From: Pisolithus tinctorius
Lineage: Eukaryota; Basidiomycota; Agaricomycetes; Boletales; Pisolithaceae
NCBI GenBank assembly: GCA_024663395.1
Contig: JANFAH010000126.1
Location: 16,509 to 80,508, forward strand
Direction: 5' to 3'
DNA: 64,000 bases
The notes beneath the pieces are model-generated. The model saw only the letters and a list, made by a program, of their open reading frames with translations, made no database searches and was not told the DNA's origin. Below are positions 12,501-23,485 of the stretch, piece after piece (position 1 is the stretch's first letter; every line of letters starts with the position of its first letter). The position numbers were made by a program, and so were the translations under genes.

Positions 12501-13394
12501 CCTGGACAATTGAAAGGATGGTACGTTCTTCCATTAATGCGTAGCTCGGTGATAATCAATGTCTGTGCATAGCCATCAAAGCGAGTGATGCCTTGCATGG
12601 TCACATTACCGGATGGGTAAGTAGAGAAATACTGCGCCATTACGATGTCGTGTACTGAAAACGACTTTAGGACGTACATGATCTTAAATGGTGCCCACCA
12701 GGGTGTCGCTGGGTTTGGCCTTGCCTCCGATCCTAACCTCAGTGCTCTCCTCTACGACCCTTCTCAGCCAGTTGGTCAACGCATCTCTATCTTGAATTCA
12801 ACGATTGTCGCAAGGTTGTATCACTCCGAAGCGACCCTTCTTCCTGATGGCCGAGTTCTCGTGTCTGGTTCGGACCCTGAGACGAACTACCCGAACGGCA
12901 CCGCTGTCTACCCTGAGGAGTTCCGTATTGAAGTATATATCCCTCCGTACCTTAACCAAGGGTTCCGCCAACCTGAATTCACCATTGCGGAGACGGACTG
13001 GGCTCTTGGGGGGCAATACGATATCGTCGTTACCCTCTACCAAGGAACAACATCCACGATGCGGGTGTCTCTCATTGCAGGTAAGCATTGTCACAATCGT
13101 ATCATGGCCTCCCTCACTCGTTTGACACGTTGGTGGCCACTCTCAGCTTCATCCAGTACTCACGGGAATGTTATGAGCGGTGGTCGCATAATCTTCCCCG
13201 AATTTTCGTGTTCCGGGAACAGCTGCACGATCACAGCTCCTCCTAACGCGTTTGTCTGCCCCCCAGGCTGGCATCAGCTGTTCATCCTCGACGGACCAAC
13301 ACCATCTCATTCGGCATGGGTACGCATCGGAGGCGACCCAGCCCAGCTGGGCAATTGGCCAGACTACCCGGATTTCACCACGCCAGGTGTATGA
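9584..13394 (+). CDS. WSC-domain copper-radical oxidase (glyoxal oxidase family)
   Basis: Secreted copper-radical oxidase that oxidises aldehydes or alcohols and releases H2O2 for extracellular peroxidases. It starts with a signal peptide ([14 protein letters not shown]). Four tandem WSC domains follow (about 9742-11480), each with the GC(W/Y/L), VE(S/A)C, EC(Y/F)CG and (L/F/Y)CG(A/G) cysteine pattern. The catalytic part begins [18 protein letters not shown]. Ligands expected from glyoxal oxidase are all visible: Cys in [11 protein letters not shown], cross-linked Tyr in [12 protein letters not shown], Tyr-His in [14 protein letters not shown], and the last His in [13 protein letters not shown], which appears only after removing the intron at about 13081-13147. 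[12 protein letters not shown] and [11 protein letters not shown] close the C-terminal lobe. One intron (11526-11582) has a GC donor. The short exons between 9640 and 9760 are uncertain. The architecture matches the multi-WSC Cro3-5 group of white-rot fungi. Confidence 0.93.
9742..11480 (+). repeat. Four tandem WSC domains with repeated intron positions
   Basis: Four units of about 90 residues: unit 1 from GGWTSYGCW, unit 2 from GNWASLGCY, unit 3 from GNWTYSGCY, unit 4 from GQWVYQGCL. Every unit is interrupted by a phase-1 intron inside the Y/F codon of the C-(Y/F)-C motif. Units 1, 2 and 4 also have a phase-2 intron three to five bases after the first Cys-X; unit 3 lacks it. WSC domains are carbohydrate-binding cysteine modules and probably anchor the oxidase to the fungal or plant wall. 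Confidence 0.88.
11526..11582 (+). other. GC-AG intron in the WSC oxidase gene
   Basis: The donor is GAG|GCAAGC and the acceptor is TTCACCAG, 57 nt. Removing it gives [16 protein letters not shown], the conserved entry to the oxidase domain. The only nearby GT (in CGTTAC) would delete family-conserved residues and break the frame. Confidence 0.8.
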
Positions 13395-14578
13395 TCGCGG
13401 CGCAAAAACTGAAGTACCCACTGTCATTATTCACGTATATATTGATTTCTATTTATGTGTCGTGTTAGTCTTGTGTACAGCGATGCGTCGTTGGTTTCCC
13501 AAGTCATTAAGTTTAAGTACTAAATAGCCGATACTTCTTGTCAATTGGTGTCGATTCTTTGTGTGCAATGAACAGAAGCTACGTATGTAGTTACAAAAAC
13601 CCGTTGTAGACAGCAAAAGTGCTGGGGGGGCCCATGAAGGCAGTCCGCCAGTCTAGGGTTCGGTGGACAGCCAATAACCTGCGACGAAGTCACCTGTCAC
13701 CAGATCTTGGGACGTCAAGAAGTAGCTCACCTGTTAAGAGGGCTACGTGCATTGTGAATTGCAGTCTACGATGTGCAGCGCATTGGTGCATGTGACGAAG
13801 GTTGATCCGAAGTTTCCGGATTGAGTGGCTGTTGTTCGTCCGGGTCACCCAATTGGCCCTCCGTGTTCCAGCAACATTGACAAAGGGTCTCAGTGCATCG
13901 CTGTCCTATTGAGGGAAGGTCATGAAGTATGAAGAAACTTAGTAAGATTGGGTCCTACTGGTCGTCGTGAAATCAAAACAGATGCCGGACAAGATGTCGC
14001 AGCACAAAACAGCGCAAAACGCGCCAACGGAGTGGTCCATCACTAGTAGTATGTATCCCTTGCTTTGTTCCTGGACGTATCCTGGTACTATCTAGAGTAG
14101 CACGGCCACGGATGCAAGGGTGTTATGCGTCTAGTTTGATTAGGTTATCATAGGTAACTCTTACGATCGAGAACGATGTACTGCGAATATAACAAGTTTC
14201 GAAGATCGAGATTCGATAATACTCAATCGTGAAACAATGCATTACTGTAATTTATTAGACGTGCTATATCTCCCCTAAGGATTCCAAGCGCAAGACTGGA
14301 CCATTGGATACGTTAGAGGGAAGGGCTCTCCTCTGCGTTGGTATGTCCACACCGCACATGAAAGACTCAGAGACAGCACTCAGATAAACATCTGGAAAGA
14401 CATCGTCAACACATCATGCTTACATTCCACGCAAGTTGATCCGCCACTCTAAAGATTTAAAGGTCACAGAATACGTGGTATTAGGTGTCCGCCCATATGA
14501 CACCCATCTTGTTTCCAAAGGATTCTATAGCCTATCGTTGGTGTCGCACGAATGACTCAGTCAAAGGTATCGGGGCAA
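13395..14578. other. Convergent intergenic region, no gene seen
   Basis: 1.18 kb between the oxidase stop and the 3' end of the minus-strand gene. No frame shows coding character. A G7C3 run sits near 13624-13633. Nothing else is supported beyond two 3' UTRs. Confidence 0.5.
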
Positions 14579-16038
14579 CTAGAACCATCCTGTCAAATCC
14601 GTTATGAGCGGCCCAGCCAACATCAAAAGGACTGCACGAAAGCTCACCACATCAATTGGGTCTTCTTCACCATCTTCATCGAGTGGTTCCCAAGGTGCAT
14701 CCACGTCAACCCACCTGCCCACACGACGACAAAAGCATCAGTCTGGTCACCTGCGTATATCACGAGGAGACGTAAGGAGTACGCACAGTTCCTCTTCGCT
14801 GCTTCTTCCACGTTGTTTTTGGTCCCCGTTTCTAAATATCTTCTTTATCCAGCCTCCACGCTTCTTTAATCCATACAGCGGTGTAAAGGCGTATTCTCCC
14901 TCTTTACTAGCTCCCTTTCTAAGAATTCCTCGAGAGGCATCGGTCCACCAGTCAATTCCCGTGGAGAAGGACGCGTTAGGCCCGAGCGGCGCGACAGAAG
15001 GAATTATGGGAGCAGAAGCGATGAGGGCTAGGGATATCTTCTCGCCACCTAATCTCTCCTCGGTCAGAGATCGCAGACATCCGGTTAGTAGAAAGGATGA
15101 GCACGATCTCACTCTTATCCGATAAATACAGCGAAAATGCAGGGCAGGTGAACACACTCGTGACGAGGTACATATCCGCAAGAGCGGGGACGTGGTATAA
15201 TTGTTCAAGAACAGCGGAAGGTGGGAAGTATTCCATCCTGGGACTGTGCATGACTAGGAGGGCGTCCCTCTTTCCCTGCGAGAACTGGAAGTCGGCTTTA
15301 AGGGAAGCGGTTGCAAGGCCCATTATGTCTCTGCATCACAACCAAAGTTGTATGACAAACCATCGGTAAGATGGAGGGCTGTATACTCACATACCAGGCG
15401 CCACTGAAAACGCCCTCTTTTGCGCCCCCGAGGAGGATATGATGAAATCATCTTCCACTGGACCAGCGACGGGCGGATGCTGCTGGAGCTTGAGCCTAAG
15501 TGTTGGATCGATTTTGTCCAACGTTTCTTGGAACTCTGCTTCATAAACGTTGCCATGTACCTCTAATTCGCCCGTCACGCGATCTAGTTTGCCAAACGCC
15601 CCCACCTATGTCGTGTGAGCATAAGTTATTGGATACCGTGAAAGATAACGAAGAAGATGAGATGAGATATGTAGGTTGATCGGCGGCATCGCAATCACTC
15701 CGAGACAAACCTTAATAGCAATTGGCGGGTCCCAGTTCGCCCACTTTGACGTGGCATCACGAATGAGATCGACGTATTTGCGTTGAAGAGGTGACATGGA
15801 GATTGTGTACGTGTAAGATGGTAAGTGGTCGAGTTTGACACCAATATTCAAGCTGGGGTATTGTGCAAGCGACTCTTGAGATATCGTCGAATCAGGAAAT
15901 GGACGGGTACTGTATTAGTGCCCACCTTAATACTGAGCCGCAGTGGAAAAGTGCTGTGAAAGGCGCGGATGCTTTTCCGGTGCCCTCGAGGCCGAACCCC
16001 AAGGCACGAGAGAGGTACGGCAGCGAAAGCGTGATCAT
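14579..16038 (-). CDS. Uncharacterised conserved-looking fungal protein
   Basis: I could not assign a known family, but the exon chain is coherent. Segments in order: SLAQYPSLNIGVKLDHLPSY and SMSPLQRKYVDLIRDATSKW (about 15885-15750); after a 110-nt intron VGAFGKLDRVTGELEVHGNV, LRLKLQQHPPVAGPVEDDFI; after an intron donor at GGTAT|GTGAGT, DIMGLATASLKADFQFSQGK, SPRMEYFPPSAVLEQLYHV, ADMYLVTSVFTCPAFSLYL; then SDK|SGEKISLALIASAPIIP once the intron near 15110-15060 is removed; then GIDWWTDASRG and a basic LKKRGGWIKKIF stretch. The last exon is acidic (DAPWEPLDEDGEEDPIDV) and ends ITDLTGWF at 14579. No signal peptide, membrane segment or catalytic motif was recognised. The start at 16038 (MITLSLPYL) is uncertain because its junction to the next exon does not keep frame cleanly. 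Divergent from BTA1. Confidence 0.7.
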
Positions 16039-16649
16039 GACATGATCAGCACCCTGCCAAGTGGTCTGGTAACACCGCGTTCCTGTGGCGGTGGTCTTAA
16101 CAACGACTCATGGGGCGAGTCCTACTAGTAGTAGTACAACCAAGGAACAATAGATAACTTTGATAGTAAGTAGTACACCTCTATTAGTGTGGCTGTGCAA
16201 CACGTGTGGCAGAGTTTGTGTTGTCCTGATGGAAGTCTCTTGTTCGCGATGTTCAACGTTCGTTCTTCCATTTTTCGCCTAGGGTCAACCAGGTGCATAT
16301 GACGTTGGAAAGTATCGCCAGCCAGCTCAATCATTTTGCCAAAATTGTAGGCGAACCTGCCACTTCCGCCGTATGCGGATAGTCGTTGGCGGCGGAAAAT
16401 GTCTCACAGTCCCAGGCTGCCAGCACGTTCGTTGACGTGTTCTACTGGCCTTCAGCCCTCGTGCGCCAGAATGGATAAACCACGGTCATTCATTGGCTGA
16501 CGGCCATCGGCCACTTCCTATCGTTCAAATATGTCTACCTCCGTGTTAGTCGTGTTGCTACATTATCCAAGATCAACCCGCTATCCTGGAGCAGTATAAG
16601 ATATCACTCCCTCAAAAGAAAACTGATAGGCGATCCATCCCATCGATTG
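16039..16649. promoter_or_regulatory. Divergent promoter region of BTA1 and the unknown minus-strand gene
   Basis: 611 bp without coding character. It contains a palindromic CACGTG at 16201-16206 and a TATAAGATA-like element near 16593-16601, about 50 bp before the BTA1 ATG. Confidence 0.55.
16201..16206. promoter_or_regulatory. CACGTG E-box upstream of BTA1 (Pho4/NUC-1-type)
   Basis: CACGTG flanked as CAA-CACGTG-TGG, 444 bp upstream of the BTA1 start. CACGTG is the core site of the bHLH phosphate regulators Pho4 and NUC-1, and fungal betaine-lipid synthesis is induced by phosphate limitation. The same hexamer also occurs in exons of this window (for example 17713), so chance is possible. 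Confidence 0.45.
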
Positions 16650-19600
16650 ATGTCGCCACTTGCCTCTTTCCGTGCCCCTCTCCTCGTCGGTGGGGTCGTT
16701 GCCCTCTATTACAGAAGGTACGTTCTCTCCTAGTACACACGTTCTGGGTCTGCTTACTGGTTCTCGCCGGATGCAGATCCTTGGGAAAAGCCATCGAGTA
16801 CTATACTGGATCGTCGCTGATCTCCGCATGTCTTATCCTCGCGGGCTCCCTTGCTGTGGTACTGGTTGCCTTGCACAGTGCACTTCATCCCTACTTCAGG
16901 TTCATATGGCACTGCATTCCCCGCTCGCTCGGCAGTGCCGATCAGAGGACTCGTTTGGATAAGGTTTGTGCAAACTTCATTGCCATATCGTCGACACCTG
17001 ACAGTTCCCTTGATTTTCAGTTCTACGCCGGTCAAGCAGACGTCTATGATACTACCCGCAGTAAATTGTTACGTGGCCGTAACACGATGCTTAGCCTGAC
17101 CGCAAGCCACCTCCGCGCCGTCCGGGAAAGACACCCTGGACAACCACTTGTCTGGGTCGATATTGGTGGCGGTACAGGTAACCCTTCATTTCCCGCGCGG
17201 GGTGGGAAATTGAGCATTGTGTAGGACACAACATCGAACTCATGAACAAACACTTTCCTATTTCGTCATTCGACGCTGTCTACTTGGTTGACCTCTGCAA
17301 GCCATTATTGGATATCGCCCGGGAAAGGTTCACAAGAAAAGGTTGGACGAATGTTACTGTTCTCCAGCAGGATGCTACCGAATTTTCTCTCCCCGAATGG
17401 GCGCACAAGGAAGCTAAAGGCAGCGTCAATGTTGTCACTTTAAGCTACTCGCTTTCAATGGCAAGTCCCAAGTTACCACGGTCAATCTGACTGATACTAC
17501 ATTTGATTATGCCTGATATAGATTCCCAATTTCTATGCCCTTCTTGATCGTATCGACTACGTCTTGTGCCCAGAGACGGGTCTCGTTTCTGTCGTCGACT
17601 TCTATACTTCAGGAAAACAACCGTCGTTGCACGAGAAGGCAATCGGAGGGACCAGCAAGGAATGTGGCTGGCTTAGTCGGTGGTTCTGGCAGATTTGGTT
17701 TGACTTTGATCACGTGTCCTTATCACCCCACCGAAGAGATTACCTCGAGTACAAGTTTGGAACGGTAGGTCATGATGGTGTTTGCGATACTATCTCGTGG
17801 CTCATACCTATAGGTCAAAACGTACAACGGCAGGAACCGCTTCGTCATTCCCTTCATCGTTAGGATGTAAGTTGTCTCCAACATTCCCATAGCCCACTGA
17901 CGGTCACCGCAGACCATACTACATCTGGCTGGGTCGTTCCCGCTCGTGTGACGTATCACGGTTCTGTCACGCTTTTGAGGTTGAGGGTGGAAATGTCATT
18001 GGGAATTGCTCTCCCTCCCCCTTTGCAGTTGTCAAGGACAGCGAGGCCATCCCCCCTCTGGAGATTGGAAAACCAGTCATAGATAAAGTCATTCGTGCTG
18101 ACGCAGTCATCAATATTACTCTGCCATTGAGCTCGTTCCATTATCAATTGGGCAAGGTGTGTTGTTGTTTCGTGAGTTGGTTTTGCGCGGAGCTCAACGT
18201 TCTTCCAAATTTGATTGCTGTAGCCTTGGAGATTACCCTATTATGAGCAGCCCGTCCACAGAGAATTTAGAACATTCATCTATTCGTTCACATGGGTACG
18301 TTATTCATAGCTTTCGGTTGACAAGAGCTCGTGTCATGACTTGGAGTAAAGGAGGACCCTTTCGAAGACATGAAATACCTGGATTTGGGGCGTGAGGACT
18401 CGATGCTTGTCATCACCTCCGCTGGTGACAACGCGCTACACTATGCAATAGCTGCGCAACCCAAGCGAGTGAGTGAGCTTATCGTTATTATTCCCTGCTA
18501 TTCTGACGTTTGTAGATTCATTGCGTAGACATGAATCCCTGGTAGGTTTGGACATCCCGCAGGTGAACTCCTTCTAAATCTATACGATAATACAGTCAAG
18601 GGCACCTTCTCGAACTGAAACTCGCCGCTATCAATACACTCGATTTCGAGGACTTTTTCGCACTTTTCGGAAAGGGCTGCCACCCCAACTTCCGGACACT
18701 CCTCGACTCTCGACTCTCGCCCCTTCTGTCCTCAATAGCATATCAGTTCTGGCATATTAACGACCAAACCTTCAGCTCCGCTTTCTACTTGAACGGGTAC
18801 AGTGGCTGGGCTCTCCGTCTTGCCCAGTTCATATTCTCTCTTGCTGGTGTTTCGGCTGATGCTGAGGCTCTTTGTGAGGCTGGGAGTCTTGAAGAACAAG
18901 AGAGGATATGGAATGAAAAGCTTAAGCCCGTACTGCTGAATCCAGTTGTCGTGGCCATACTCAAGAGTCCGATATTTTGCTGGAACGCGTTAGGTGTCCC
19001 GATGAATCAGAGAAAGATGTTACTAGAGGAAGGAAGTATTTACGAGTTTGTGAGGGATACATTCGATCCATTGGCCAAGAGTTGGAATTTCCGAGATGGA
19101 GCGTACTTCTACCCACTCGTGAGTGTCGATGTTTTTGTTTTCTTTTGTGAGTGTAACTCCCGATTGGATAGACACTGAGAGGATACTATATCCCAACCTC
19201 ATGCCCTGCATACTTGACGCGGACTGGGTTTGAGACCCTGAAAGTTAACGACAGCAAAGCGACAGACGCGTTCAGGCTACATACGGAATCCATTTTCAAG
19301 TATGTGCCGTGCACTTCTTCTCCTCAGCTTTTCTAACATAAGCTAGTGTCCTCCGAGGATTGACTACCTGGTCGCTCACGCGTGCAGTCATAATGGACCA
19401 TCTTGACTGGTTTGCCGAGGACTCGAAAGACGTAGACGACGAAGTTAGAGAACTTGCTAGAGTGCTTGCGCCGGGCGGTATCCTGCTATGGAGATCTGCT
19501 GGAAGGAGACCTTGGTATACTAGGGTGTAAGTTGTCTTTTTCTTTGATGTCTTTATCGGCAGGTTGATGTCGACGGACGTTGTCTAGGTTCGAACGACAT

Positions 19601-19765
19601 GGATTTGTTGTTACACCACTAGCGATCAGATCAGGCCCTGAAGTCGCACTGGATAGGGTCAACATGTATGTTTTTTCTCCTTTTTCGTTGGAACAGGGCT
19701 AATTGGCCGACATGTTCGATGACAGGTACGCATCCTTCTGGCGGGCCGTGAAACCGGTTTCATGA
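16650..19765 (+). CDS. BTA1: Betaine lipid (DGTS) synthase, BtaB-BtaA fusion
   Basis: Bifunctional enzyme making diacylglyceryl-trimethylhomoserine, a phosphate-free lipid that can replace phosphatidylcholine. Start MSPLASFRAPLL at 16650, with an N-terminal membrane anchor (LISACLILAGSLAVVLVALH). The first half is the BtaB-like N-methyltransferase: KFYAGQADVYDTTRSKLLRG, SAM-binding WVDIGGGTGHNIELM, DAVYLVDLCKPLL and YVLCPETGLVSVVDF. The second half is the BtaA-like 3-amino-3-carboxypropyl transferase (DUF3419): YYEQPVHREFRTFIYSFTWE, LDLGREDSMLVITSAGDNAL, RIHCVDMNP, and near the C-terminus RAVIMDHLDWF and LARVLAPGGILLWRSAGR. The stop is at 19763-19765 after SFWRAVKPVS. About a dozen introns of 50-60 nt are needed; that at 17461-17521 has a GC donor. 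The domain order matches the fused fungal Bta1. Confidence 0.93.
17461..17521 (+). other. GC-AG intron in BTA1
   Basis: The donor is ATG|GCAAGT, a perfect GC-type donor, and the acceptor is GATATAG, 61 nt. Splicing yields SYSLSM|IPNFYALLDRI in frame. The alternative GT four bases downstream (GTCCCA) shifts the frame. Confidence 0.85.
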
Positions 19766-21446
19766 TCGGGCGAACCCGCACGCCGCAAGAGCCGTAACTT
19801 TATGCAAGGAGACGTATGATACCATTCGGAGAACATCGTCAACGAATTATCGATACCTTGGATACTGACATACAATCATGGGTCGTGACACAGGCACACT
19901 TTGGCCGACATACTAAGAGATTGGTACGGCACAAAAGGTGTACATAGGCGGGATAGGCCGGAATTTCTGTTGTAGATATACAAGTAGTATACCCTGGATC
20001 AGTGTCCTAAGCTGCCGATACGTAGTACCCCAAGTGAAGCTGTCGGCGCACAATAATTCTTGAAATCCTCCCTAAGTCAAATAATTGTCTGGGGTCGAAT
20101 TCCGCGGACTCGAGAGTCGAGACTCACTAGCACTCAATCCGGAGCTCGCACCACTTGGTTCATATCGTACCTTCTGTTGATGAGCTTCCATTTTGAACTT
20201 CAGCTTCATCGCTGCTGGCGTCACGATCTAAATCTAGTATAGGCCCGGTCATGAGTCAAGTCGCACGTCCGCCATACGCAACAGGATACCGTGAATATTG
20301 CTTCACGTTGCATCGTAAAGTCACCACACGAAGCTAGAACAAAACAAACATCAAGCCATGCCACCGGTATTAGCGATCAAATTGCTAAGCTTCCAGAAAT
20401 CTCCTAATTGACATCAATGCGCCCAAGTTGCGTTGTTCTCGCGATTCATTCAGTCACGTCCTGGTCCGCATCAGATTCCACTCATACGGGTACGGAACGC
20501 TGAATCGAAGCTGAGAGAGCTACGGCGACCCTCGGTCCAGATAGGTCCAGATTCTTCATTATCTGGGATAAGGAGAAACGTGTCGGCGGAAATCGATAAT
20601 TAGAACATTGATGTTTGGGTATTGTATTCCATCGAAAACTCCATCGAGAACGCATCGGCTTCGGCGTGTGTTTGTGATGGGCGAGGAGGGAAGACATTTT
20701 CATCTAAACCAAATCCATCGTTTCATTGAAATCCGATGCGGTCCGGTCATGGAGCGCTGTGCGTAGTCCTGGAGACGATTTTGTCATGAACCTGGCCAGA
20801 ATCACAACGCTCACCATCGTCATCAGCATCCTCTGAGAAATCTAGTGTCAGAAATCGTCGCCAATATGACGGATTTGGGCATATATCGTTTCTGCTGATC
20901 GGCCTGGCCAGAGAGGAGATAAGTGACAGCTTACTTGTTGGTTGCCTTCTTCTGTGCTGTCGGTGAGCATCGTAAAGCTGATCGGTCTTCCAGGATGCCC
21001 TCTTGATGGTCGCGATCGCTTGTGTGGCAGAGAAATTTTAATTTACCGGCGTACCGGTCGGTCGACGATCGATATGATCGATCTGATCGACGGGAGCAAA
21101 ACATGGTGCGCTTCGCTTGGAATGGCGCGTACGGCGCAAACGACGTGCGCCGACCTTTATTGCTTCAATTCAATTAATGTTCATGTTTGAAGGAGGCATA
21201 TTCATGACCCATAATTATTACTAATACAATTATTAGCCTAACACATCCAGCGAAGTCTCGCCCCGCAAAACCACGTTTACGTATTTTACCGTGACAAGTC
21301 TAATGTCCATGGCAACGGAATGCTCTCATTTTTTGTATGCCCTCAACTTGCCCTCTTCAGCAAAGCTGCCACATCTTCACGTAGTCGCTGTACGATCAAA
21401 TTCAATCCGTGTGTCCAGCGAACAAAAAAAGAAAAAGAAAGGTGGC
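19766..21446. other. Convergent gene-poor stretch
   Basis: 1.68 kb between the 3' ends of BTA1 and KRE6. Only short chance frames occur. Notable sequence: a run of overlapping GATCGA/CGATC palindromes at about 21060-21093, and three 6-base palindromes packed at 20097-20114. No repeat family or RNA gene was recognised. Confidence 0.5.
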
Positions 21447-23485
21447 TCACATGATGAACGACTGGCTTTCTCCATCTGAGCCCCACGTTTGATACCACGT
21501 ATTCTGAGCCAGCGCAAAATCCATCATCGCCGTGTTGGATCCGTCCAACCACGGCTTGTTGCCTGCATTGTCCGGGAACCACCCATTCGTTCCCCCAGCC
21601 GCAAGAGAGAGAATAAGATAGAATGCTACGTGTGAAAGCGTTCCGACTCGGTTATCATTTCTCTGCTAGGGAGCGTGAAAGACGTACGCTGGTCAAAAGG
21701 CGTTGCATTCGTCCCGTTCACCCATGGGTTCTCCAGCACGATTGGCGTTGTCCCATTCTCTACAACAGCCGGGAAATCTCCACGTGAGAAGAAGGGCTCC
21801 GAAAAGGTTAGCTGGAGCATGTATTGCAGTCGGGAATCCACGTAGATACGACTGTCATGACGATTGTCAGTGTTCATTCCCCTAGCAAGGAAGAAACCAT
21901 CACATGAACTGATCCGTCCATTCCAAGGCGTATGTATGGAATGCCTCGCCATAGTCTGTCCTCCGTTGTGTCCACCACCCGAAAGTTTTGTAGACGGCGT
22001 TGATGAACGAGAGTGGACCCCAGTTAAGAGAGCCCCGGACGTAGTCGATGCCCCTAGGCGTACAGTCAGCATCATCATGGTCGTTGTATCGGTTTACTCA
22101 CTGATCTGGATAATCCCGTCCGTTTCCGCGGGACTCCATGATGTCGATTTCGCCGCTCATGGGCCAAGGGCCATACGTGTTGTTGACAGGAAGCATCCAA
22201 ATCGCGGGCCAGAGCTAGATACGTCACAAATGTGAGTGCGTTGTCATGTACACGCTTGTATGTAGTGCCTCACCCAGTCGCTGTACGAAAATAGAGTTAG
22301 CGTATCCAGGGCTGAAACGGTTGAACCTACATACCCTCTAGGTAGCTTTGCCCGGACTTCTACTCGGCCGTACCTAATGCTTGCGCTGTATCTGGTAGAG
22401 ATTCTTGCGCTTTGTACTGGCGGAATTACAGTCCCTGCTGTGCTATTGCTCACGGCACCACAAGCCTGGTAATACGCGCTAGGATTGAACGCGGTCGAGT
22501 TCGTGCCGCCAGGGATTGACTCGGGGTTCGTGAGATTGTAAGTACAGTCAGTGAGGTTGTACGTGTATCCATCGAAGATGTTGCTCATGCCAATGGCATC
22601 GGATGTGAGGGTTGGGGTTACGTAGAGATAACCATTGGAGACGTATGAGTTGTTGTCCGAGGCAGTGGTCATTTCGAACTCGCCGTTCCTATCAATGGTT
22701 GGGTCATCCTGATAAAACGAGTTGGGTTGTAGTGCTCACCCGTATCCGCCGAGCTCAACCTCGCGGAACCAGTTTCCGCCTGATCCAAAGACAGTGTTGG
22801 TATCGGAGTTAAACTCCTCGTCGAGTACCATGCACAGATTGGCAGGGTTGATCACCAGTACGCCTTTGTATCCAAGGTAGCATTTCACGGCGGATGCGAT
22901 GACACCGAGGAATGCAACTGCATAGGTCAATAGATATGCGACGCGAGCATAGGGGTCTTTCTCCTTGAGCCATGGTTTTTCTAGTTTGCTAGTGTCTTCT
23001 AACAGGGTTGATTTGATACGCTTTCCCTTTATAGGCCCGAGGCTATTAACGACGGAAGGCGCAGTTGAAAAAGTGGTCATTGGACGTGAAGGAGGTGGAG
23101 CGAAGCTCTCGCGGAGGCGTATTGCGGAGGATGCCCTACTCGGTCTGAGACCATGGCCATTGCCATAGTAAGAGGGGCTGCGAGGAACGGCGTCGGTGCG
23201 ATCGACGATGGTGATGTTCTGGCGTGAAACAGGTTCTGAGACCGTGGAAGCGCTAGATGGCTTCGAACGGTTCGGGATGCTGGCTGTGGAGTCATACCGG
23301 CGATGGTGGGGAGGACTCGGAGGGTATTCCACGCCGCTATCGGAACCTTGGAATGGGTTGGCCATGGAGTCCCCGCCTGAAGAGGGGCGGGAGTCAGACG
23401 GCGAGGACCCACTAGACTTGAAAGGGTCCTCCCCCAGGAAAAATGGCCCTGACTTCGGATTTTGCGAAGCGTCTGCCGGGCTCAT
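21447..23485 (-). CDS. KRE6: KRE6/SKN1 beta-1,6-glucan synthesis protein (GH16-like)
   Basis: Type II membrane protein of the Kre6/Skn1 family, needed for beta-1,6-glucan in the fungal wall; it acts in the ER/Golgi lumen. Residues 1-185 are a Ser/Pro-rich cytosolic tail, followed by one transmembrane helix (LLTYAVAFLGVIASAVKCYL). The SKN1 domain starts NLCMVLDEEFN. An intron (GTGAGC...GATAG, about 54 nt) joins VELGGYG to NGEFEMTTASDNNSYV. Later exons give SIRYGRVEVRAKLPRG, the acid-base region WPMSGEIDIMES, then LNWGPLSFINAVYKTFGWW, FSRGDFPAVVENG, and the last exon AFYLILSLAAGGTNGWFPD to SFIM at 21447. The GEIDIMES motif carries the two acidic GH16-type residues. Its paralogue SKN1 cannot be told apart from sequence alone. 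Confidence 0.93.

Noticed and set aside
20097..20114. EcoRI, SacII and XhoI sites packed into 18 bases, resembling a cloning polylinker.
   Set aside because: No vector sequence flanks it, adjacent sequence is ordinary, and three palindromes can coincide by chance in 64 kb.
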